NCBI RefSeq assembly: GCF_001612635.1
Contig: NZ_BDAV01000009.1
Span: 124,001-188,000 of the forward strand
Direction of reading: 5' to 3'
Source: Nocardia africana NBRC 100379
GTDB lineage: Bacteria; Actinomycetota; Actinomycetes; Mycobacteriales; Mycobacteriaceae
DNA length: 64,000 nt
Shown: positions 30,326 through 38,548 of the stretch, in pieces
Numbering within the stretch: position 1 is the stretch's first letter
How the letters are laid out: the number at the start of each line of letters is the position of its first letter
Position numbers and translations under genes: made by a program
The notes under the pieces: generated by a model
What the model was told of the DNA's origin: nothing
Seen by the model: the letters and a program-made list of their open reading frames with translations, nothing else
Database searches by the model: none

Positions 30326-30407
30326 GCCCCGAGTCCGGGCTGTGGCTTTGAGCCCCGAGTCCGGGCTGTGGCATTGAGCCCCGAGTCCGGGCTGTGGCAT
30401 TGAGCCA
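30315..30407. repeat. 26-bp tandem repeat, three full copies plus a partial one
   Basis: Units of the form TGTGGCATTGAGCCCCGAGT+CCGGGC occupy 30315-30340, 30341-30366 and 30367-30392. They differ only at two bases (CACTG/CTTTG/CATTG). A fourth copy breaks down after 30407. Each unit contains AGCCC...GGGCT and can form a small hairpin. The first unit contains the last codons and stop of the membrane protein gene. Confidence 0.9.
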
Positions 30408-30437
30408 CCAGGCCGAGCGGTCACAGTGAGCCGCAGT

Positions 30438-30482
30438 GCATTCGATGCGGTCCGGCAGTCGCTGCCGGACCGCATCGAATGC
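30438..30482. terminator. Very strong bidirectional terminator
   Basis: A perfect 21-bp stem (30438-30458 with 30462-30482) and a TCG loop, in the 173-bp gap between the convergent membrane protein (stop 30325) and Dyp peroxidase (stop 30499). Confidence 0.9.
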
Positions 30483-30498
30483 CCGCGCGACGGCAGGC

Positions 30499-31692
30499 TC
30501 AGCCCTCCAGCAGGGTTTGGCCGATGTAGCCCTGCGCGTCGGTGATTCCCGGCGGAATCACGAACACCGCGGACCCGACGGGTGTGGTCCAGGTGTTGAG
30601 GGCGTCGAATTCGGCGAGGCGGCGCTGCACCGGCAGATACTGCGCCGCGATATCGCGCTGGTAGGCGGCGAACAACAGCCCCGAATTCGAGGTGGTCCCG
30701 GGCGCGGGGGCATCGTCGTAGTTGTAGCCGCGCCGCAGGAAACGCTCGCCGTCGCTGGTGTGGTGCGCCCGGGCGATATGCGCCGAGGGCGGTATGACCG
30801 GGATGCCGTGGGCGTCCACGGCCGCGAAATCCGGATTATCGGATTCGCGGGTCCCGGTCAGTGGCGCCCCGGTCGCGATGCGCCGGCCCACGGTCAGTTC
30901 CCGCCCCTCGGGGTCGAGTTCGTCCCAGGTGTCCAGATTCATCGCGATCCGGCGCAGCACCATCGACGTTCCGCCGCGCAGCCACGGCAGCGCCGCGCCG
31001 TCGTCCCATACCAGCCGATCGAAATCGGCTCCGGGAGCGATGTTGACCGTGCCGTCGACCTGACCCATCAGATTGCGCATCGTCTGCCCGGCAGCGGCGT
31101 TGCGGAATCCGCGCTGGGTCCAGCGCACGGTCACCAGCGAGGTCACGCTGCGCGACAGCGCCCGCACCGCGTGCGCCACCGTCGTCGCCTCGTCCGCGCA
31201 GATCTGCAGGAGCAGGTCCCCCGCACAGAAGGCGGGGTCGAGCCGGTCGATGGTGAAGCCGGGCAGGGGGGTGAGCCAGTGCGGCCGCGCGGATTCGAGC
31301 CCCGCCACGGTGAACAGTCGCGGGCCGAATCCGACGGTCACGGTCAGCCGGGCGGGCCGGTGAGCCAGTTCCGGTTCGGTATCGGCCAGCGTCGGCTCAC
31401 CGGCCGCGAGCCGTGCCGCGTCCCCGGACCAGATGCGCAGCAATCCCACGAGGTCGGCGCGGGCGGTGCCCGGCCGCAGATCGAAGGCCACGAACGCCGC
31501 GTGCTGCTGCGGCGCGGTCGCGACGCCGCCCTGGTGCGGTCCGTAGAACGGTTCGCGGGCGGTCCCCGGGTCGGCGGTCTCGGTGTGGCGGGCCCAGCGT
31601 TCGGCGCCGAGGGTGAGCCCCGCGACCCCCGCCGCACCCGCCGCGGCAGCACTGCCGCCGAGCAATCGGCGCCGCGACAGCCGCTCAGCCAC
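30499..31692 (-). CDS. Tat-exported Dyp-type peroxidase (EfeB/DtpA-like)
   Basis: 397 aa. The GTG at 31692 was chosen because the product then begins MAERLSRRRLLGGSAAAAG, a standard twin-arginine signal. Translation further upstream would add 17 residues and give a worse signal. The Dyp fold is recognised by 'NLMGQVDGT' (the G-x-x-D-G catalytic motif with Asp near residue 215), 'GGTSMVLRRIAMNLDTWD', and distal His in 'HIARAHH'. The enzyme binds haem and uses H2O2 outside the membrane. It overlaps the upstream PCuAC copper-chaperone gene by 8 nt. In Streptomyces lividans a PCuAC-like protein (ECuC) and a Dyp peroxidase (DtpA) are likewise encoded together and link to copper homeostasis, so a similar role is possible. 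Confidence 0.93.
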   Translation of the reverse strand: MAERLSRRRLLGGSAAAAGAAGVAGLTLGAERWARHTETADPGTAREPFYGPHQGGVATAPQQHAAFVAFDLRPGTARADLVGLLRIWSGDAARLAAGEPTLADTEPELAHRPARLTVTVGFGPRLFTVAGLESARPHWLTPLPGFTIDRLDPAFCAGDLLLQICADEATTVAHAVRALSRSVTSLVTVRWTQRGFRNAAAGQTMRNLMGQVDGTVNIAPGADFDRLVWDDGAALPWLRGGTSMVLRRIAMNLDTWDELDPEGRELTVGRRIATGAPLTGTRESDNPDFAAVDAHGIPVIPPSAHIARAHHTSDGERFLRRGYNYDDAPAPGTTSNSGLLFAAYQRDIAAQYLPVQRRLAEFDALNTWTTPVGSAVFVIPPGITDAQGYIGQTLLEG

Positions 31693-32293
31693 CGTGGGCG
31701 GCCGTCGTCGGTGAGTAGTTCTCCTGATTGCCCGCGAAGTCACGCACCTGGGCGGTGAAGGTGGTGCTGGTGCCGTCGGCGAACTTCACCGTGATCGGTG
31801 TCTGCGTCCCGGTGCGCAGCGGAGCCTTCAGATCGATGAACATCAGATGGTCGCCACCCGGCGTGAGCTTCGCGTTGCCGTGTGCGGGGATCACCAGTCC
31901 ACCGGCCTTGGGCCGCATCATGGACGTGCCGTTCGACTGGACCACCTCGTGGATCTCCATGCGCGCCGACGCCGGGCTGGTCGCGTCGACGATGCGGATC
32001 TCGTGGTCGCTGTTGTTGGCGACATTCGCGAACGCCGCCGACATCCCCGCATCGGCGGCCTTGATCCACTGATCGTTCACGGTCACCGAGTTGGCGTCCG
32101 CCGCAGGGGATGTGCCGCCGGACGAACATCCGGCCAGCAGCAGCGGGATCGAGGCCGCGGCGGTGATCAGCAGACCCGCGGACCGGTGCCGGCGCACGGA
32201 CGCGGCCATGCGGCGGGACGGCCGGGTCGCCCGGCGAGGACCGCGGTCACCCGAGGCGAGGGCAGAACGCCCGGTGTGGGGGAGAGAGGACAT
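31685..32293 (-). CDS. PCu(A)C-type periplasmic copper chaperone lipoprotein
   Basis: 202 aa from the ATG at 32293, which has GGAG 9 nt upstream. A start at 32209 would give a shorter, more standard signal peptide and is equally possible. The lipobox 'LLLAGCSSGG' predicts lipid attachment at the Cys. The mature domain has the PCuAC copper-site pattern, with His in 'MEIHEVV', Met in 'SMMRP', and 'GGDHLMFIDL' (H-x-M). These proteins carry Cu(I) outside the membrane. The gene overlaps the Dyp peroxidase by 8 nt, so the two are co-expressed. Confidence 0.92.
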   Translation of the reverse strand: MSSLPHTGRSALASGDRGPRRATRPSRRMAASVRRHRSAGLLITAAASIPLLLAGCSSGGTSPAADANSVTVNDQWIKAADAGMSAAFANVANNSDHEIRIVDATSPASARMEIHEVVQSNGTSMMRPKAGGLVIPAHGNAKLTPGGDHLMFIDLKAPLRTGTQTPITVKFADGTSTTFTAQVRDFAGNQENYSPTTAAHGG

Positions 32294-32893
32294 TGGTGAA
32301 CTCCATTGCATGAGAAGGGTTGTCATCGAGCAGGCGGCACGTCGTGGCGGGCACTCACCGCGACGGGCGCTCGTCACACCGTCGAACCACGCCTTGCGCG
32401 GCATACGGGGTGAGCGAGGCTTACCGGGTGCCGGGTATTCGCTCGTTGCTGCGTGCCAGGGGAGAGTGCGACCTCGGCGATCGCAGGAATCAGCCGCTCG
32501 CAAGCCGTTCGGCGTATCCGATCGATCCGGGACGCCTCGGAAACCGCAGCCGGCCGGAACCGCACTGCGCGATCCGCGGTGGGCCACGGCCGCCACAGCG
32601 GTGACGGTGGCCGGCAACGCGGACGCGCCGACGTCGGCCCGATGCACGACAGCTCGAGCGACCACTTCCACACAGCAGCGGGAGCCGTCCCACGTGTCGT
32701 GCGGTCATGGTCGATTCGGAGAGCTGCATCCCCGACAGCCGACTGCCGACCGGCAATGTGCCGGTATGGCCCACGGGCGCGGCGGTACGTGCTGTGCGCG
32801 CCGTGGTGACAGCTCTCGAGAACTATGGGCACATCCGGCGGCTCAGCCGTTGCCCGCCATCCATGGTCCGGACGCGAACCGGCCTGGACGCGT
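32294..32893. other. 600-bp region without a supported gene
   Basis: It lies between the copper chaperone and a membrane protein gene read in the same direction. All open frames here are Arg/Pro/Ser-rich, lack ribosome-binding sites and show no domain or signal. The promoter of the copper chaperone operon should lie near its right of the start. Otherwise I see nothing in it. It could be the remains of a decayed gene. Confidence 0.5.
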
Positions 32894-33508
32894 CTACCGG
32901 TGTGCCGATATCACGCCCACACGCGGTGCGAGGCAGCGAACGAGCGTGAGACTCGGCGGCCCGCGCCGCCCGGTGCCGGAAGCCAGCACGAGCCGCCGCG
33001 GCGCGGTCACCGTATCCGGCACCGAGACGACGACCGGAGCGCCGGAGCTTCCGAGGATGGGCGTAATCGCGCCGACCACGCGGCGAATCAGTGAAACCGC
33101 GCGTCGCAGTGTGGTTTCCGCGCCGCGGACGAGGACCGCCCCGACCACCGTCGCCGCGAGATGCGCGACCAGCATGGGCGCGGTGATCAGCACGTCGTGG
33201 CAGTGCGGTGACAGCGACAGCGCCAGATGGCCGATCGCCTGACCGACCGCGAGCAGGCCCATCAGCCGGAACAGCCCGGTGCGGGTATGGGCGGCGAGGC
33301 AGCCGATCGCGGTGCTAGCGGCGATCAGCATCATGATCGCCGCGGAGCCCGGCACCACCGCGCCACCACCGAGGGCGTGCGCGGCGATACTCACCGTGCC
33401 CGCGGCGGCGCCGACGCAGCCACCACGCAGTTGCGTGGAAGGGTCGGCCGTTGCGCGCACGAGATCATGATATCGGTGCTCGCCCGCGGGCTCGGCCGCC
33501 AGGTCCAT
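32894..33508 (-). CDS. Small multi-pass membrane protein
   Basis: 204 aa with about four to five hydrophobic segments between residues 30 and 145. Histidines fall in or near them ('GCLAAHTRTGLFRLMGLLAVGQAIGHLALSLSPHCHDVLI'), followed by a basic, Pro/Val-rich soluble tail. The pattern of His in membrane helices next to copper-protein genes is seen in several actinobacterial copper loci, so a metal-related role is possible but unproven. The ATG at 33508 has no strong ribosome-binding site. It may be read with the GtrA gene that ends downstream of its start side at 33563. Confidence 0.75.
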   Translation of the reverse strand: MDLAAEPAGEHRYHDLVRATADPSTQLRGGCVGAAAGTVSIAAHALGGGAVVPGSAAIMMLIAASTAIGCLAAHTRTGLFRLMGLLAVGQAIGHLALSLSPHCHDVLITAPMLVAHLAATVVGAVLVRGAETTLRRAVSLIRRVVGAITPILGSSGAPVVVSVPDTVTAPRRLVLASGTGRRGPPSLTLVRCLAPRVGVISAHR

Positions 33509-33562
33509 CGCTGTCCACCGGGCGTGATGCCCGTCACCGCGCGGGGTTTCGGCCGGGTGGGG

Positions 33563-34072
33563 TCAGAGGATCTCCAGCTCGGCTTCGCGCAGATCCTCGG
33601 GAAAGACGAACCGCCGCAACGCCCAGAACCGGAAGGCCATCGCCAGCAACACGCCCAGGATCTGCCCGGTGATGAAGTTGGACACCGCCTGGGTGAATGT
33701 GCTCACGTGCGGCACCCGGATGTCGAAGACGTACAGCGAGACAGCCTGCGGAATGAGGGTCACGCCGACCGCGAGCGCGCTGACGGCGAAGAACAGCGCC
33801 GCCTCGTGGCTGCGCTGACGCCCACCCCGAGTGTTGAACGACCATTCCCGGTTCAGGATGTAGGAGACGATCGTCGCGATCAGCACGCCGAACGCGCGCG
33901 CGGTCAGCGGCTTGTCCTGCAGCACGGTCAGCTTGAGCGCGTACACCACTCCGGTATCCACGAACCAGGTGATCGCGCCGACGACGGCGAATTTCATCAG
34001 CTCCCGATGGGCGAGCAACAGTGCGCGCCAACGTTCGGGCAGCCGGTCCAGTCCAGCCTGCACCAACGACAC
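33563..34072 (-). CDS. GtrA-family membrane protein
   Basis: 169 aa from the GTG at 34072 (product VSLVQAGLDRLPERW...). In-frame starts up to 34123 are possible. Four hydrophobic segments with 'LMKFAVVGAITWFVDTGVVY', 'LNREWSFNTRGG' and 'FRFWALRRFVFPED' are characteristic of GtrA/Rv3789-like proteins. These are thought to carry or flip polyprenyl-phosphate sugars for cell-wall polysaccharide synthesis; Rv3789 has been linked to arabinogalactan. No glycosyltransferase is directly adjacent here. Confidence 0.9.
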   Translation of the reverse strand: MSLVQAGLDRLPERWRALLLAHRELMKFAVVGAITWFVDTGVVYALKLTVLQDKPLTARAFGVLIATIVSYILNREWSFNTRGGRQRSHEAALFFAVSALAVGVTLIPQAVSLYVFDIRVPHVSTFTQAVSNFITGQILGVLLAMAFRFWALRRFVFPEDLREAELEIL

Positions 34073-34173
34073 GCACTCCACCCTAACCGTGAGCCGGGCG
34101 CCGGGCATCCGGACAGCGATCATGACCCGCGAGGTAATCGTCGCGGCGACCGGGGCCGCATACGATCGGGCAG

Positions 34174-34974
34174 GTGCCGACCCATACTGCCGGGGATCTG
34201 CTGCGCCACTGGCGTCGCACCCGCCGCCTCAGCCAGCTGGAGCTGGCCGGGCGCGCCGAAACCTCGACCCGTCACCTCAGCTTCGTCGAAACCGGCCGGT
34301 CCACGCCGAGCCGCCAGCTGATCCTGCACCTCAGCGAGGAGCTCGACATCCCGCTGCGCGAACGCAATCGGATGTTGCTGGCCGCCGGCTACGCCCCGGT
34401 CTACGCCGAACCCGGATTGGATACCCCCACCATGGCCCCCGTCCGCACCGCGATGCGGCAGATCCTCACCGGTTACGAGCCGTATCCGGCGTTGGCCGTG
34501 GACGCCCAGTGGAACATGGTCGACGCCAATTCCGGTGTCGCCCTGTTCCTCGACGGCATTCGCGCCGATCTGCTCACTCCGCCCGTCAACGCGCTGCGGC
34601 TGAGCCTGCATCCCGAGGGGCTGGCACCGCGCATCCTGAATCTCGCGCAGTGGCGCGGACATCTGTTCGAACGCGTCGATCGCCAGATCGAGGCCACCGG
34701 CTCGGCCGATCTCGCCGCGCTACGCACCGAACTGCTCGAATATCCCGGCGGCCGCGACGATCCCGGCCTGCCCGAACCGGATCAGGCCGTCGTCCCGCTG
34801 CGCCTGCGCCACCACGACCCGGAGCGCGGGGACATCGAACTCGATTTCATCAGCACCATGACCATCTTCGGCAGCCCGATGAACGTCACCGTCGCCGAAC
34901 TCGCGATCGAGTCGTTTCTGCCCGCGAGCCCGGAGACCGCCGAATTCCTGCGCGGCCGTTCACATATCGAGTAG
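34174..34974 (+). CDS. XRE/MmyB-type transcriptional regulator
   Basis: 266 aa. An N-terminal helix-turn-helix (residues ~5-65, 'LSQLELAGRAETSTRHLSFVETGR') is followed by the MmyB-like ligand-binding domain (~95-260, 'VDAQWNMVDANSGVALFL', 'STMTIFGSPMNVTVAELAIESFLPA'). MmyB-family proteins are thought to bind fatty acids. The start is GTG at 34174. It converges with the FAD oxidoreductase gene, overlapping by 15 nt. Its targets are unknown. Confidence 0.92.
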   Translation: MPTHTAGDLLRHWRRTRRLSQLELAGRAETSTRHLSFVETGRSTPSRQLILHLSEELDIPLRERNRMLLAAGYAPVYAEPGLDTPTMAPVRTAMRQILTGYEPYPALAVDAQWNMVDANSGVALFLDGIRADLLTPPVNALRLSLHPEGLAPRILNLAQWRGHLFERVDRQIEATGSADLAALRTELLEYPGGRDDPGLPEPDQAVVPLRLRHHDPERGDIELDFISTMTIFGSPMNVTVAELAIESFLPASPETAEFLRGRSHIE

Positions 34975-36732
34975 ATGCGGCAGCCCGGCCCGATAGCGGT
35001 CGGCGTCGATGCGCTTGAACGGCTCCAGTTCGGGCGGTGCGTACATCGGGAACACCGCCGCCCGCGGCGCCGCGTCACCGGCGGCGTCGAGCATCGCGTT
35101 GGCCGCCTTGCGTCCCGCCTCGCAGGCACCTTCCATCGTCGCCAGATCGATGCCGGTACGGACGTGGTCGCCGCAGAAGAACACGTTGCCGATCGCCGAA
35201 TGCGCCTCCGGGCGGTGATCCCAGGAGCCGACGGTGTTCACCAGCAGCGGAGTGTCGTTGCGGTTGCCGCCCTCCTCGAAATGCACGCCAGGATCGACGA
35301 ACCACGAATGCAGGTCGTCGTCGCGCAGCCAGCCGGTGCCGGTGTTGAGCCAGCGTTTCAGCTGCGTCCATACCTCCTGTACCACTTCGTCTTTCGAGCA
35401 CTGCTTGGCCGGTTTGCCGAACAGGATGCCGGGGGTGTCCCAGTCCGACACGTCCGCGGACAGGCATTCCACCACCGTCCCGTCGCCGTAGCGGGCCGCG
35501 AAATCGCCCCGCCACATCGGCGCCTGCCGCAGTGCGGTGATCGCCCACGGCGAGCCGAGGGCCGCGATATGTCCTTCCGGCACGCCGGTGGGTTGCCGCA
35601 GGTAGAACTGGACGCCGACCATCCAGTCCAGCACCAGTTCCCGCATCCCGGCCAGCGCCGGGTCGGCGGCGAGAATGTCGTCGTCGAGGATCGTCGCCGC
35701 GCGGTCGGCCGGCATCGCGCATACGTACCAATCCGCCTGCACCGCACGCCCGCCCACGTTCGCGCCGCTGATCCGGTCGCCGGACAGGCGCAGGCGCGTC
35801 AGGCCCGCGCCGGTGACGAAGCGGACTCCCAGTCCGGACAGATGCGTCACCCACGGATCGATCCACGCCTCGTTGGTGGGGCCGTTCAGAATCCGGTCCA
35901 CGCCGCCGCGGTAGTGTGGCGCGATCCCGGCGCCCGCGAAAACCAGTGCCTCCCCGATGGTTCCGATGGTGCGCGCGGAACTGGTCTCCGACTTCGCCGC
36001 CACCGTGATCCGGGTCAGCGCCCGCGCGAGATAGTCCCGATAGGCCTGCGACTTACCGTTGGCACCCACCGCGTCCACCCACGATCGGTACTCCCATTCG
36101 CCGAAGCGGCGTTCGGGGGAGCTGGTGAACCACATCATCATCCGGTCGCCGAAGAACGCCAGTTCCTGGGGCGGCAACTGCGGGACGAAGCCGAATCCCG
36201 CGACGAGTGAGTTGCGGATGCGTTCGGGGTTCAGTTCGCGCAGCCCGGCGATCTCGGTCGGCACCGTGACCGGCGGCAGATCCGGAAATCCGGCGACCGT
36301 GGATTCCACCCGGATCAGATTTCCGGCCACGCCGTTGGCGTTGCCCGGGAACGGTATTCGCGCCATCGTGTCCGGCACGTGCTGGTAGCAGCCCGGGAAG
36401 AACCGGAAGCCGTGTTCGCCCGGCAGATCCGCGCGTCCGCCCGCCCCGGTGCCGGGCACGCTCATGCTGCGCGCCTTTCCGCCGAGCGCGGTCGGCTCGT
36501 ACACCGTGACCGCGTAGCCGCGTTCGGCCAGTTCGTGGGCCGCGGTCAACCCGGACACGCCCCCGCCGAACACCGCCACCGTGCGCCCCGGGTTCACCTG
36601 GCGGCGAGCGGGGTTGGCGCGTGCCGCCACCGTTGCCCATGCGCCGCTGGTCGCGAGGGCCGCGCCCGCCACCGCCGCGCCCCGCAGCAACTGCCGCCTG
36701 CCGAATCCACCCGCATTGTCCCGACCGGTCAT
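34960..36732 (-). CDS. FAD-dependent amine-oxidase/phytoene-desaturase-type oxidoreductase with Tat signal
   Basis: 590 aa. The ATG at 36732 has GAGGAG 6 nt upstream. The N-terminus carries a twin-arginine-like signal (FGRRQLLRGAAVAGAAL). The dinucleotide-binding motif VAVFGGGVSGLTAAHELAE is at about 50-70, with Glu in 'VTVYEPTALGGKARS' and a 'GEHGFRFFPGCYQHVPDTM' block typical of carotenoid-desaturase-like and hydroxysqualene-dehydroxylase-like enzymes. The C-terminal FAD motif is 'NVFFCGDHVRTGIDLATMEGACEAGRKAAN'-like at about 530-560. The substrate is probably a long isoprenoid or other lipid; it is not a standard CrtI. It is followed upstream by another FAD enzyme on the same strand (124-nt gap). 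Confidence 0.87.
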   Translation of the reverse strand: MTGRDNAGGFGRRQLLRGAAVAGAALATSGAWATVAARANPARRQVNPGRTVAVFGGGVSGLTAAHELAERGYAVTVYEPTALGGKARSMSVPGTGAGGRADLPGEHGFRFFPGCYQHVPDTMARIPFPGNANGVAGNLIRVESTVAGFPDLPPVTVPTEIAGLRELNPERIRNSLVAGFGFVPQLPPQELAFFGDRMMMWFTSSPERRFGEWEYRSWVDAVGANGKSQAYRDYLARALTRITVAAKSETSSARTIGTIGEALVFAGAGIAPHYRGGVDRILNGPTNEAWIDPWVTHLSGLGVRFVTGAGLTRLRLSGDRISGANVGGRAVQADWYVCAMPADRAATILDDDILAADPALAGMRELVLDWMVGVQFYLRQPTGVPEGHIAALGSPWAITALRQAPMWRGDFAARYGDGTVVECLSADVSDWDTPGILFGKPAKQCSKDEVVQEVWTQLKRWLNTGTGWLRDDDLHSWFVDPGVHFEEGGNRNDTPLLVNTVGSWDHRPEAHSAIGNVFFCGDHVRTGIDLATMEGACEAGRKAANAMLDAAGDAAPRAAVFPMYAPPELEPFKRIDADRYRAGLPHLLDM

Positions 36733-36856
36733 GTCCACTCCTCGAATCAGCGAGCGGGACCGGCCCTGCGTCGATCCCGAAGCCCGAAAGTCTCTGCCTG
36801 CGAATCCGTTTCACCGAGGTCCGGCAGTTTCGAGGGCCCGCCGGCCGGCCCGCCCC

Positions 36857-38317
36857 TTACTTGCGCACTGCCCTGGGCCACCGCGACCAGGCCGAACCCC
36901 ACCGCGCCGCCTGGCGTTCCCGCCAGTCCTGCGCGGTGTCGCACACCTCGCGAATCACGGTGTCCACCACCGCGGTCGCCGGTGCGTGGGCCAGTGCCTG
37001 CATCGCGAACTTCGCCGCGCGCGCCGGGGTCAGCAGTTCGTCGGGGGTGCGCGCGCGGGTCATCACATCCAGCGCGAGGCCGGCCAGGTGCGGGTCGGCC
37101 GCACCGGCGCGGTACAGCTGCGCCTCGAGCGGTGTCATCTCGGTGCCGCGGGCGAGCCGGTTGGTCCACTGGTACATGGGCAGGCAGTCCTGTTCCCGCC
37201 GGTGCTCCCATCGGGTCAGTGCCTGGTCCAGTGCGGACGGGTCGTCGAGTACCGGGGCCGCGTATTCGCCCAGCAGCCGCCCGTAGCGCATCGCATCGCG
37301 CATGCCCTGCGCTGTGACCGGATCCTTGAAATGGCCGGCGTCGCCGGGCAGCGCCCAGCCCGGACCGCTGGAGCGGCGGAAGTAGGAGACGATGTCGGTG
37401 GCCGAGCGCACGCGCCCGATCGGCTCGCAATCGGCCAGTCGCGCGGCGAGTTCCGGGATCGCGGCCACCATGTCGCGGTAGCGCTGCTCGGTCTGCCCGG
37501 CGGTGCGCGGTCCGCGCGTGACCGGCGGCTGAATCAGCGACAACACCGCACCGTCCTCGCACGGGAATGCTGTTCCCAGAAGATCCCCGGCCCGCCATTG
37601 CGCCGCCGTCGTCCGCCATTCCGGGCGGCCGTCGCGCCAGTAGGCGAAGTAGCACGCCCGCCCACTGGCCTTGCTGCGGTACGGATCGAGGGCGCCGGTC
37701 AGCCGCGCCACCGTGGAACGCCGCCCGTCCGCGCCGACGACCAGGCGGGCCCTGATCTCGTGGGTGGCCCCCGCGCGATCGACGGCGCGCACGCCGGCGA
37801 CCCGGCCGCCGTCGCGGATCAGCTCGGTGACCCGCATCGATTCGTGCACGGTGGCGCCGGCGGCGCGGGCGGTGGCGACGAGGGCCGCGTCGAATCCGAT
37901 GCGCCGCACGCACATCGCGTAGTCGATGCCTTTCACGGCGGTGAACGGCGCCCGGACCACCTGGCCCGCGCCGGCGGCGAACGCGATCCGCAACGGTGGC
38001 GCGCCGAGCGCCAGGACCCGATCCAACGCGCCCAGCGCCGCCACCTCGGCGATGCCCGCCGGCCACAGCAGGTGGGTCGAGAGGGTGTCGGAGGGAAACC
38101 GGGCCGAGTCCACGACGACGACGCGCCGCCCCGCGCGGGCGAAGGTGATGGCCGCGGCCGAACCCGCGCAACGGGCACCGACGACCACCACGTCGGCGAA
38201 ATCGATGACAGCGCAGTCGTTTTCGCGGAACGCTCGGTCGTGTTCCGGAAGGCCCCGGGCGGTCGCGTGGGTGTCCGAATCGGTCGGCGAAGAGTCGGCA
38301 GGTTCGTCGGTAGGCAT
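36857..38317 (-). CDS. FAD-dependent monooxygenase / geranylgeranyl-reductase-like
   Basis: 486 aa from the ATG at 38317. A GTG at 38338 is in frame but lies inside a repeat that looks like an operator. FAD motifs are 'VVVVGARCAGSAAAITFARAG' (residues ~43-62), 'VVGADGRRSTVARLTG' (the D-G motif, ~190-205) and 'WALPGDAGHFKDPVTAQGM' (the G-D motif, ~310-328). This is the group A flavoprotein monooxygenase/geranylgeranyl reductase layout. It could hydroxylate or reduce a hydrophobic substrate. It sits between the desaturase-like enzyme and, divergently, the WS/DGAT acyltransferase. Confidence 0.88.
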   Translation of the reverse strand: MPTDEPADSSPTDSDTHATARGLPEHDRAFRENDCAVIDFADVVVVGARCAGSAAAITFARAGRRVVVVDSARFPSDTLSTHLLWPAGIAEVAALGALDRVLALGAPPLRIAFAAGAGQVVRAPFTAVKGIDYAMCVRRIGFDAALVATARAAGATVHESMRVTELIRDGGRVAGVRAVDRAGATHEIRARLVVGADGRRSTVARLTGALDPYRSKASGRACYFAYWRDGRPEWRTTAAQWRAGDLLGTAFPCEDGAVLSLIQPPVTRGPRTAGQTEQRYRDMVAAIPELAARLADCEPIGRVRSATDIVSYFRRSSGPGWALPGDAGHFKDPVTAQGMRDAMRYGRLLGEYAAPVLDDPSALDQALTRWEHRREQDCLPMYQWTNRLARGTEMTPLEAQLYRAGAADPHLAGLALDVMTRARTPDELLTPARAAKFAMQALAHAPATAVVDTVIREVCDTAQDWRERQAARWGSAWSRWPRAVRK

Positions 38318-38335
38318 CGGCGCCGCCTTCCGGGT

Positions 38336-38358
38336 CACTATGTTCGGACACTATGTCC
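38336..38358. promoter_or_regulatory. TetR-style operator candidate before the FAD monooxygenase
   Basis: CACTATGT occurs twice as a direct repeat (38336-38343 and 38349-38356), and GGACACTATGTCC (38346-38358) is an inverted repeat GGACA/TGTCC around a 3-bp centre. TGTTCGGACA (38341-38350) is a second, imperfect dyad. The cluster sits just upstream of the ATG at 38317, where a repressor would block transcription. Confidence 0.55.
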
Positions 38359-38392
38359 TAATGAGAGGATGAAGCTGCCTCTCTCGCATTGT

Positions 38393-38406
38393 CAATATGT
38401 TTGGAC
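38393..38406. promoter_or_regulatory. Related half-copy of the operator-like sequence
   Basis: CAATATGTTTGGAC matches CACTATGTTCGGAC (38336-38349) at 12 of 14 positions, 57 bp away, inside the divergent spacer shared with the WS/DGAT gene. Two related sites could let one regulator act on both directions. Confidence 0.4.
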
Positions 38407-38548
38407 CGATTGTTCGCGGCTATTACCGACGCTCGAGCCGCCCGCGCCGGTGACACGCCGGATCGCACCCGATCCGGTCACCTCCGCGATGATCACCGGA
38501 AGGCGTGGCCGCCCGGCCCGATCGACACGACCGTGATGAGGTACCGCG

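Noticed and set aside
30315..30407. CRISPR-like repeats
   Set aside because: The copies are directly adjacent with no spacers, begin inside a coding gene, and there are no cas genes.
32294..32893. Genes in the 600-bp gap before the copper chaperone (for example the minus-strand frame 32374-32832)
   Set aside because: Products are Arg/Pro/Ser-rich with no fold, signal or ribosome-binding site.
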